From an uncultured Porphyromonadaceae bacterium (GTDB lineage: Bacteria; Bacteroidota; Bacteroidia; Bacteroidales; Muribaculaceae), in NCBI GenBank assembly GCA_947174235.1, contig CAMWID010000006.1, positions 1 through 64,000 of the forward strand: a DNA stretch of 64,000 nt, written 5' to 3'. This document shows positions 17,131-24,565 of this stretch, piece after piece; positions within the stretch are counted from its first letter, which is position 1, and each line of letters starts with the position of its first letter. The notes below the pieces were generated by a model. The model did no database searches and was not told the origin of the DNA. It saw only the letters and a program-made list of their open reading frames with translations. A program made the translations under genes and the position numbers.

Positions 17131-17159
17131 TTGGAAATTCGGGTCATATAATTGGAAAA
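17131..17159 (-). promoter_or_regulatory. candidate HTCS 1 operator, direct repeat at 21-bp pitch
   Basis: TTGGAAAT (17131-17138) and TTGGAAAA (17152-17159) are direct repeats exactly 21 bp apart, two helical turns, placed about -38 to -66 from the predicted susC start. AraC-type regulators often bind such pairs. HTCS 1 ends in an AraC-type domain. Confidence 0.45.
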
Positions 17160-17188
17160 TCATCTCAATATCAAATTTGAGACATAAT

Positions 17189-17384
17189 GATACGATATTG
17201 CAATTTTTTATAAGACGCTGTATATTATTTGATTGTGGCTGCGATTTCACATTATGGGAAATCATGTTGACTGAATGAGTCCTGATCATGTGATATGATA
17301 TTGCATAATAAAGATGATTTGATTAATTTTGTCATTGTTCCCTCAGACAGTTGTCGGTTTTTATTCCTGATGCGATTTCACATT
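17189..17384. repeat. two interleaved pairs of 14-bp direct repeats in divergent region
   Basis: The 464-base gap 17020-17483 has no credible gene. It holds GATACGATATTGCA (17189-17202) and GATATGATATTGCA (17293-17306), matching in 13 of 14 positions, and TGCGATTTCACATT twice exactly (17240-17253 and 17371-17384). The second copy of the first pair overlaps the -33 region of the HTCS 1 promoter. Confidence 0.6.
17301..17332 (+). promoter_or_regulatory. promoter of HTCS 1
   Basis: TTG (17302-17304) and TAATTTTG (17325-17332) are spaced by 20 bases, fitting Bacteroidetes -33/-7 elements; the leader would be about 145 nt. Confidence 0.5.
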
Positions 17385-17483
17385 TGATCCACGTGTTGAC
17401 CATGCTTTACGGAACGGAGGGGACATGAGAGTTGAATTTAACGATTCCCTTGCTTAAAATCTAATCATGCAAAATAGATAGAC

Positions 17484-20400
17484 ATGAAACTCATGCCGGC
17501 GATATTATCCATCATTATGCGGGTGGCTGTCTTGATTGCGGTCATTGGCAATGCTTTGTCTTTAAACGCCAGATATACCTCGACATATCATTTCAAACGG
17601 ATTGATGTGGAAGACGGACTCACCCAATGCATGGTCTATGCCGTCGCGCAGGACAGGCAGGGATTCCTGTGGTTCGGTACGCAGAACGGTCTCAACAGGT
17701 ATGACGGCGCTTCTCTGAAAACGTATAATCTTAACAAATATCTCCATAACGGATTGAACAATAATTCGATTTTTTCACTTTCGGAAGATTCCGAGGGGAA
17801 AATATGGATCGGTACTGAGAATGGGATTGTGATATTTGATCCTGAGTTTGAGACATTCCGGCAATTGAAATTTCGTGCGGGAAAGAAAGGTGAGGTCAAT
17901 GGAGTCGCGCGCACAATGGTTAAAGATTCAGAAGGAAATATGTGGACCGGGATTTCCGGGTGGGGCATTTTTAAATTCGGCGGCGATGGAGGCGCGCTAT
18001 ATTTCCCGCTTGCAGGATTTATGTCGGAAAGGGAACATATCACGTCATTATGTCTTGATTCCCGGGATAACGTTTATGCCGTTTTATCCGGAAGCCGAGT
18101 GTTGAGAATTGAATCGGGCAAGAAAGTGACGGTGGTTGCCGACATGCAGCGGGACTGTCCTGATGCTGTGGAAATGAATTGTATAAAGATTCTAAATGAC
18201 ACCACCATTCTTGCCGGGACTGTAAGCAGGGGGGTGGTCGCTGTGAATACCGTTTCGGGGAAATGGAATGTTCCTGACATTGCAAGGTCTCTTCCGCCTG
18301 ATGCCTTTGTAAGGTGTATAGAGACTGACAGGGAGGGGAAGTATTGGTTCGGAACCCAGCAGGGGTTGTATGTATACTCTCCCGACTCCGGAGGAATGAC
18401 GCATCTTGAGCATTCGTTGGTGGATCCTTATTCGTTGTCTGACAATGCAGTCCATAAAATTTTTATGGATCGGGAAGGAGGTATGTGGATAGGCACATAT
18501 TTTGGCGGAGTGAATTATTATTCCGGATCCGGTGGAGGCTTCGAGAAATTTTATCCGTCGTCTGTGTCAGGGTCTTTGTCAGGAAAATGCATCAGTGAAT
18601 TTTGTGAGGATTCCGACGGAAGAATCTGGGTGGGTACCGAAGATGCGGGATTGAATATAATGGGGAATGACGGAAAATTTTCTCGGGTCTTGATTAACGC
18701 GAATAATATTCATGCCCTTATGAATGACAATGGAAAAATATGGGCAGGTACATTTTCCAACGGTCTTTTCACTATCGATGTGCGCTCAGGTAAAGTGTGC
18801 GCTATCCCACATTCTTCGACTGGGAAGAAAGGAGATGACAACATCTATTCAATTTTCAAGGATTCGGGAGGCACGGTGTGGGTAGGGACAAGGACAGGAC
18901 TTGAGTATTACGACAGTATAAGGCAGGCGTTGACAGGATATGCCGGATTCATAACATCTCAGGTAAACGATATTGTTGAAAACAAAGGGGGGAAAATCTG
19001 GTTTGCCACGATAGGGCAGGGCATTTTTATTTACAGTAAGACAGACGATATCTGGCGCCATCTCGGTAGCGTCTCGGGAAATAACCCTGCTGCAGGAGAG
19101 AAGGTGATAAGCCTGCTCGTTGGAGAGGACGACAGGATATGGGCGGGAACAAAAGGTGCCGGAGTGGTGGTACTTGATCAGGCGGGCGAAATCGTCAGAG
19201 AGTATTCTATGGGTAACGGGCTTCCCGACGACGTGGTCTATAAATTGATAAAAGATCCTGACGGAGGTATATGGGGAAGTTCCAACAACGGTCTTTTCAG
19301 AATCGACCCTTCCTCGGATATTGTCAGGACTTATTCGTATTCCGACGGTCTTCCGGGTGACCAGTTCAACTATAAATCGGGTTTTATCGACAGTGAGTGC
19401 AATATTTATTTCGGAGGTGTCAAAGGCTTTGTACGGTTCCGCCATGACCATCTGGTGGATGCGGTGGGGGTTCCGAACCTGGTATTCGGCAGTTTCAAGG
19501 TAGGAAATGAGGAAATATCCGCAGGAGGAGGTTCCGGAATACTTCGCCGTTCCATCAACTATTCAAAAGAGATATCGTTACCTTTCGACAAGTCTGCCTT
19601 TACGATCAGCTTCGGAGCCGTAAATTATGCCTCTCCCCACAGGGTCAGATATGAATACCGGCTTGCGGGATGGGACAAAGACTGGATAGAGACAGGCGAC
19701 ACGCGCCACGCCACGTATTCCAGCCTGCCTCCCGGAAAATATGATTTTCAGGTAAGGATTTCCGACGTATATGGAATGTGGGGAGCCGCAACCCGTCAGA
19801 TACGGATTATTATAACGCCTCCCTTTTATATGACCGGCTGGGCATACGCGGCATATGTGGTGATTTCAGTATCGCTGGTGTATATTTTTGTCGCACGTTA
19901 CAGGCGCAGGATCAGGAAAAGGGAGAGTGATGAGATTTCAAGGCTGCAACGTAATTATGAAAAAGAAGTTTATGATATGAAGATAAATTTCTTCACCAAT
20001 ATCACTCATGAGCTCAGAACACCTCTCAGCCTGATAAAGATACCTGTGGATGAACTTCTTAAAAACACACCTGATTCCGACAGCAACTATGGCAACATAT
20101 CAATCATAAAAAGAAACACCGAGCGGCTGCTGACACTCGTCAACCAGCTGCTTGATTTCCGTAAGGCGGAAGCGGCGGGTATGAGACTCAATTTTGTATC
20201 TGCCGACATATGCGGACTTCTGCGGCATGTGGCTGGAAGATTCATGCCGTCATTGCAGTTGAAAGGGATAGCGTTGGAAATCAACGCGCCTTCCGTATTA
20301 AACGCCCATGTGGATATCGAGGCGTTCACTAAAGTGATCAGCAATATTCTCTGGAACGCACTCAAACATGCCGATACATATGTCTCGATCGATATGGCGG

Positions 20401-21482
20401 AGGGATGTGGGGATGTCAGTATCTCGATATCCAATGACGGAGAACTTATCCCCGGCAATAAATTGTCGACAATATTCGAGCCATTTGTGAAGGTGGATGA
20501 AAACAGTGAGGGCTCGGGTATCGGTCTGGCTCTTGTCAGGAAACTTGTCGAGGCGCACAGGGGTGAGATTTCTGTCTGTCAGGATGATGGTGTGGTGAGG
20601 TTTACGGTCACTCTCCCTCTTTGCCAGCAATATGTGATGGATATAAGTCAGGATGCCGGGATGTCTGACAATGTAGAGAATTATGAGATAAATCTGCCGT
20701 CCGGGAAAAACGCCACGACTGTCCTGATAGTGGAAGACAATGACGATATGCTCACCTTGATGTCGAACCAGCTGCGGAGGCAGTTCAATGTGATTGCCGC
20801 GCGGAACGGGGAGGAGGCTGTGGCATGTCTGGAAAACAGTTATGTCGACATGCTTGTAAGCGATGTCATGATGCCGGGTATGAACGGAATGGAACTATGC
20901 CGGTATGTGAAAGGAAATGTCAGATATTCCCATATCCCTGTGTTGCTTTTGACCGCAAACACGGATCAAGGAAAGCGCATGGAGGGGTTGGAATATGGAG
21001 CGGATGAATATATCATAAAACCATATTCCCTTGATTTCCTGAAAGCGCGTATATCCAATCTTGTGGAGAACAGGAGGCGAATCATAGGAATGTATAAGAA
21101 CTCTCCGGATATACCGATAGATGCGATTGCTGAAAATGAGGCGAATGCGGCGTTTATGTCGGAATTGATACGCCACATATCAGAAAATTTGGATAATGAG
21201 GGTTTGAATGTGGACTTTCTTGCAGAAAAGATGAATGTCAGCCGTGCCACCCTTTACAGAAAGATAAAGGGGACATCAGATCAGTCTCCGAATGATTTCA
21301 TACGTCTCGTGCGTTTGAAGAAAGCCGCCGTGTTGCTTCGTGACAAAAATCTAAGGATAAATGAAATTTCGGATATGTGCGGATTCAGTTCTCCGTCCTA
21401 TTTCACGAAATGCTTCTTCCGGCAGTTCGGTAAAAATCCTAAAGAATATCAGAATGACAGGATCATCCGGACGGACGAATAA
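17484..21482 (+). CDS. hybrid two-component system regulator (HTCS 1)
   Basis: A 1332-residue one-protein sensor and transcription activator. The order is: signal/anchor helix (about 5-27); periplasmic beta-propeller repeats (about 35-670, with GFLWFGTQNGL and many similar WIGT motifs); Y_Y_Y domain (about 695-775); membrane helix (about 785-806); histidine kinase with H842 in THELRTP and an HATPase region (to about 1050); receiver with phospho-acceptor D1127 in SDVMMPG; and a C-terminal AraC-type helix-turn-helix (about 1220-1325). Such proteins bind a specific oligosaccharide in the periplasm and then activate a neighbouring PUL. It is divergent from PUL 1 SusC across 464 bases full of direct repeats, so it is the likely regulator of that operon and perhaps of itself. 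Confidence 0.95.
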   Translation: MKLMPAILSIIMRVAVLIAVIGNALSLNARYTSTYHFKRIDVEDGLTQCMVYAVAQDRQGFLWFGTQNGLNRYDGASLKTYNLNKYLHNGLNNNSIFSLSEDSEGKIWIGTENGIVIFDPEFETFRQLKFRAGKKGEVNGVARTMVKDSEGNMWTGISGWGIFKFGGDGGALYFPLAGFMSEREHITSLCLDSRDNVYAVLSGSRVLRIESGKKVTVVADMQRDCPDAVEMNCIKILNDTTILAGTVSRGVVAVNTVSGKWNVPDIARSLPPDAFVRCIETDREGKYWFGTQQGLYVYSPDSGGMTHLEHSLVDPYSLSDNAVHKIFMDREGGMWIGTYFGGVNYYSGSGGGFEKFYPSSVSGSLSGKCISEFCEDSDGRIWVGTEDAGLNIMGNDGKFSRVLINANNIHALMNDNGKIWAGTFSNGLFTIDVRSGKVCAIPHSSTGKKGDDNIYSIFKDSGGTVWVGTRTGLEYYDSIRQALTGYAGFITSQVNDIVENKGGKIWFATIGQGIFIYSKTDDIWRHLGSVSGNNPAAGEKVISLLVGEDDRIWAGTKGAGVVVLDQAGEIVREYSMGNGLPDDVVYKLIKDPDGGIWGSSNNGLFRIDPSSDIVRTYSYSDGLPGDQFNYKSGFIDSECNIYFGGVKGFVRFRHDHLVDAVGVPNLVFGSFKVGNEEISAGGGSGILRRSINYSKEISLPFDKSAFTISFGAVNYASPHRVRYEYRLAGWDKDWIETGDTRHATYSSLPPGKYDFQVRISDVYGMWGAATRQIRIIITPPFYMTGWAYAAYVVISVSLVYIFVARYRRRIRKRESDEISRLQRNYEKEVYDMKINFFTNITHELRTPLSLIKIPVDELLKNTPDSDSNYGNISIIKRNTERLLTLVNQLLDFRKAEAAGMRLNFVSADICGLLRHVAGRFMPSLQLKGIALEINAPSVLNAHVDIEAFTKVISNILWNALKHADTYVSIDMAEGCGDVSISISNDGELIPGNKLSTIFEPFVKVDENSEGSGIGLALVRKLVEAHRGEISVCQDDGVVRFTVTLPLCQQYVMDISQDAGMSDNVENYEINLPSGKNATTVLIVEDNDDMLTLMSNQLRRQFNVIAARNGEEAVACLENSYVDMLVSDVMMPGMNGMELCRYVKGNVRYSHIPVLLLTANTDQGKRMEGLEYGADEYIIKPYSLDFLKARISNLVENRRRIIGMYKNSPDIPIDAIAENEANAAFMSELIRHISENLDNEGLNVDFLAEKMNVSRATLYRKIKGTSDQSPNDFIRLVRLKKAAVLLRDKNLRINEISDMCGFSSPSYFTKCFFRQFGKNPKEYQNDRIIRTDE

Positions 21483-21531
21483 GCGAAATTTTTTCTTGGA
21501 ACGCGCTATTATACTTCTAAAAAATTGAAAC

Positions 21532-21574
21532 CTGCAGACACATTGTCCGGGCATGTGTCTGCAGGCGGTTTTAT
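21532..21574. terminator. bidirectional terminator between convergent genes
   Basis: CCTGCAGACACAT (21532-21544) pairs perfectly with ATGTGTCTGCAGG (21554-21566); a T4 tract follows on the plus strand and an A6 tract precedes it for the minus strand. Confidence 0.75.
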
Positions 21575-21617
21575 AGTTCTTTGGTTTGAGTGTCTATAAA
21601 AGGAAAATAATGGAAGG

Positions 21618-22220
21618 TCAGCTGCGGATCAGGCTATATTGAGAATCATACAGGTGCAGGAGGAAATCAAGCCCTTGTTCGGGTCGTCGTTTCGAGCACA
21701 TATAAAAGAATCCCAAGGTTATCGCCTGAAACAGCTCTCCCATGGCGTCGATGTTGATGTCGCTTCTCAGTTCGCCGGATTCCACTGACTTGCGTATTAC
21801 CTCTTTCCAGATCTTTCCGTTTCTGATCTGAGATTCTTCCGCCTGTTTTTTAAATCCGGGGATAAACTGCGCCGCGCTTCGCTCGATATTGAATCTCGCT
21901 TCACTTGGATTCGGAATATTGTAGGGAGTCAGGAGGGCAAGGTTATCACGGACGTTCTGTACGAACCGGTTGTAGAAGCGTTTCAGGGAGTCGCCTTCCT
22001 CTTCATGCACTTTCTCGATATTGTCGGGTCCGTAGAAAAAAGTTTCAAGGACAGCTTTGAATATACCTTCCTTGTTCTTGAAATAATATACCATAGAACC
22101 ACGGCTTATTCCCGTGGCTTCCTCAAGCAGAGAATAGGATACATCAGGGTAGGAGTAGCTGGCAAAGAGTCTGAAGGCTATTCCAAGGATTCTTCGGCGA
22201 GATTTAATGCCTTTTTCCAT
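21618..22220 (-). CDS. TetR/AcrR-family transcriptional regulator
   Basis: A 200-residue regulator with an N-terminal TetR helix-turn-helix (residues about 8-54; IAFRLFASYSYPDVS and GISRGSMVYYFKNKEGIF are the typical signature) and a helical ligand-binding domain for the rest. TetR proteins usually repress transport, lipid or stress genes and release DNA when a small molecule binds. It is convergent with HTCS 1 and lies 122 bases downstream of the Ig-like lipoprotein on the same strand. No efflux operon is adjacent, so its targets are not visible here. Its ligand cannot be predicted. Confidence 0.85.
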   Translation of the reverse strand: MEKGIKSRRRILGIAFRLFASYSYPDVSYSLLEEATGISRGSMVYYFKNKEGIFKAVLETFFYGPDNIEKVHEEEGDSLKRFYNRFVQNVRDNLALLTPYNIPNPSEARFNIERSAAQFIPGFKKQAEESQIRNGKIWKEVIRKSVESGELRSDINIDAMGELFQAITLGFFYMCSKRRPEQGLDFLLHLYDSQYSLIRS

Positions 22221-22342
22221 AATCGTCTATTGTATTAATTGCACCCTGGTTGCGGGTAACTGAAAATTAATGAATAATAGAAGTAGTGTTTCGGGACTTT
22301 TGTGGAAGTGTCCGGATCCACGCGGTTATATACGGTAAGATT

Positions 22343-24334
22343 TCAGTAGGAATTCGAGTTCCGTCTCCCTTTGTCATTGGGATCAAACGGATTGCGGGTA
22401 GGGTCGAAATATTCTTCCTCATCCTCGTCTTCGAGATTGTTATCTGATTTCTTGTTGCGGTTTCGTTTATCGGTCGCCGGTTTGTTTTTCTTGATGGCTT
22501 CCGGTTTCATCAGGTCTATGGCAGTGTCAAACACATTCCAGGACTCCGATTTTTCCCAGTTCTTTTTGAGGTTGATCACCTTCGGGTAGTAATATGCCAT
22601 GTCCGGCTGGCGGTGTGTGTCGAAATCTCCGGTATCGAAGATGCCGTTGCCATTTAGGTCCTCAAAAATACGGGCATAATATTTCCCGGGGGCGAGATAT
22701 TTGAAAGTCACGGAATTGTTGACCACCTGTTCTCTTCTCACCGGGGCATCGGAATTGTTGACAAGCTCAACGAATGCCGGCACCGAATCGTTGAAATTGG
22801 AGATCGTGAATGTCAGCGCGCAGTAGTCCTCCTCGGCTTTTGTCTTGAATTTGTGTTCAAGAGGATCAGTCACAAGCCCGTATATGCCTGTAGCGGCAAG
22901 GGTGTCTACGGTAAGGCGGTATTCGGACGCATATTCCCAGGGATATTCGATTTTGAATGTGCGGGGATTCAGGGAGTCTACAGGCTCTGTCTTCCATGGC
23001 TTTTCGACAGGTTTCCAGAGGGTGTCGACCATCATTTCGAGATGGAATGCCGTTGAATCAAGTCTTGAAAGCGGGGTGTCAAACTCCATCAGAAGAGGGA
23101 GGTTTACCTCCTGAGTGGACTGTGTGATCATCTTGAATCCTAAGGCAGGAATTTTTACGGGTATGGTGTCAGCCTCTTCGTCTTTCTTTTTCTTCTCTTT
23201 TTTCTTGGCGGTTTTCGGCCGTTGTGTGAAGAATCGAAGGGTGTCGGTTGCCTCTGTAAGATTCTGTGCTGAATCCGTGCGCAGGTATGTCGCGGCTATC
23301 CGCAGACTGTCGGTGGCTACCAGTCCGGGGGGAGTGATCCAATATGTCAGGGTATCGTTTTTAGCCGAGCGCTCAAGCACCCACCAGTCTTTATATCCTT
23401 CGATGCCGACAGGATTTATCTCCGGCAATGTCTCGGAAGGGGCGTTGAATATGAACTTCAGTCTTGTGGAGTCTACTCTCTCATACTTCTGGAGGAATTG
23501 CGATTTATAGTCGCTCTCGAAAGAACGGAGCAAGATATCATTCGGGAGGTATCTTGTTCTTTCCCTGTTGAGTACGGTGTCAACCTCACCCGTGAGAAGG
23601 TTGAAAACGGTATCCACGGCGTTTGTCCGTTCGGCATAAGGGGAGATCGTGAGGTCATAAAATGCCATCGCCTCTTCCGGATTGGCGCGTTTGTAATCGT
23701 TGTCTACATCCGCGACCGCGAAAATGCGGTACTCTCCCGGGGCGAGACCCTGCACGGAGAAACGCCCCCGGTCGTCGGTCTTGGCTACTCTCTCGAAAGG
23801 AAGGGTAGACAATGCCGAGTCAGCGAGATTGGAATATACCCCGACGAGCATCCCCTGCTGAGGCTCAAGCGCGTCGGCGGAGAGCACCATGCCGGAGATC
23901 TGAAGCGTGTCGAGGACGTCGCCGGTGGAGAATGAATACGTGAAACCCTGAAGTTTGTTGCTCTCGTTGTTGTCTTCTATGGCGTCGGCGAAGTCAATGG
24001 TGTAAGTGGTGTTGGGAAGGAGGGAGTCGATAAACTGTACAGAGACCCTTCTTCCGAGAGACGATACCCTCGGTGCGGATTTCGATACAGGGGATACAAC
24101 CACTTTAGAGAAAGCGTCTTTCACGTTTACGAGCTCGTCGAATTCGATGTCGATCCTCTGACGTGAGACATTGAGAGATCCGGGCGCCGGATTCGCCCTT
24201 ACAAACCTCGGAGGATCTTCGTCGCGGGGACCTCCCGAGGGATTGCCGATGGAGGCGCACGAGGCGAGCACCCCTGCCAGAACAAGGGTCCAGATCATAT
24301 ATATCGTATGTCTTTTGCGACGGATCATAGACAT
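22343..24334 (-). CDS. Ig-like (Big_5) domain lipoprotein
   Basis: A 663-residue lipoprotein (lipobox VLASC, C26; another ATG two codons in could be the start). The N-terminal 110 or so mature residues match the Big_5-type Ig-like domain (DPPRFVRANPAPGSLNVS, IEFDELVNV, LLPNTTYTIDF). Later regions contain DDRGRFSVQGLAPGEYRIFAVADVD-like transthyretin modules, once more near FKYLAPGKYYARIFEDLNGNGIFD. A lysine-rich segment (KKKEKKKKDEEAD) sits near the middle and the C-terminus is highly charged and probably disordered. This conserved Bacteroidetes protein type has no established function. Here it is divergent from secDF and may serve envelope assembly, but that is inference. Confidence 0.75.
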   Translation of the reverse strand: MSMIRRKRHTIYMIWTLVLAGVLASCASIGNPSGGPRDEDPPRFVRANPAPGSLNVSRQRIDIEFDELVNVKDAFSKVVVSPVSKSAPRVSSLGRRVSVQFIDSLLPNTTYTIDFADAIEDNNESNKLQGFTYSFSTGDVLDTLQISGMVLSADALEPQQGMLVGVYSNLADSALSTLPFERVAKTDDRGRFSVQGLAPGEYRIFAVADVDNDYKRANPEEAMAFYDLTISPYAERTNAVDTVFNLLTGEVDTVLNRERTRYLPNDILLRSFESDYKSQFLQKYERVDSTRLKFIFNAPSETLPEINPVGIEGYKDWWVLERSAKNDTLTYWITPPGLVATDSLRIAATYLRTDSAQNLTEATDTLRFFTQRPKTAKKKEKKKKDEEADTIPVKIPALGFKMITQSTQEVNLPLLMEFDTPLSRLDSTAFHLEMMVDTLWKPVEKPWKTEPVDSLNPRTFKIEYPWEYASEYRLTVDTLAATGIYGLVTDPLEHKFKTKAEEDYCALTFTISNFNDSVPAFVELVNNSDAPVRREQVVNNSVTFKYLAPGKYYARIFEDLNGNGIFDTGDFDTHRQPDMAYYYPKVINLKKNWEKSESWNVFDTAIDLMKPEAIKKNKPATDKRNRNKKSDNNLEDEDEEEYFDPTRNPFDPNDKGRRNSNSY

Positions 24335-24353
24335 CAGTTGCGGTTTGCGGGTT

Positions 24354-24361
24354 CAAAAGTA
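24354..24361 (-). promoter_or_regulatory. -7 element of Ig-like lipoprotein gene
   Basis: On the minus strand this reads TACTTTTG, an exact TAnnTTTG, about 20 bases before the start codon. Confidence 0.45.
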
Positions 24362-24468
24362 GCAAATAAATTTGATTGGATAGCGCAATGTGAGGTAAAT
24401 TTTATTTAAAATGAGATAAAAACGCCATTTTTAGGGTTTGGAATGCGTCTTAGGTCAAAATTTTAAGC

Positions 24469-24476
24469 TATATTTG
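24469..24476 (+). promoter_or_regulatory. -7 element of secDF promoter
   Basis: TATATTTG fits TAnnTTTG and gives a leader of about 80 nt before the secDF start. Confidence 0.5.
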
Positions 24477-24565
24477 CAAGCTGAAAAAATATATAGGGGC
24501 GTGAAAACGTCTTCTATGATTTTCTACCTGACAATAAAACAATAACAACAATAAATCAACACAAC

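Noticed and set aside
17066-17278. 70-residue ORF in the divergent PUL 1 region
   Set aside because: It covers the susC -7 element and direct repeats, and is rich in cysteine and tryptophan without a family pattern.
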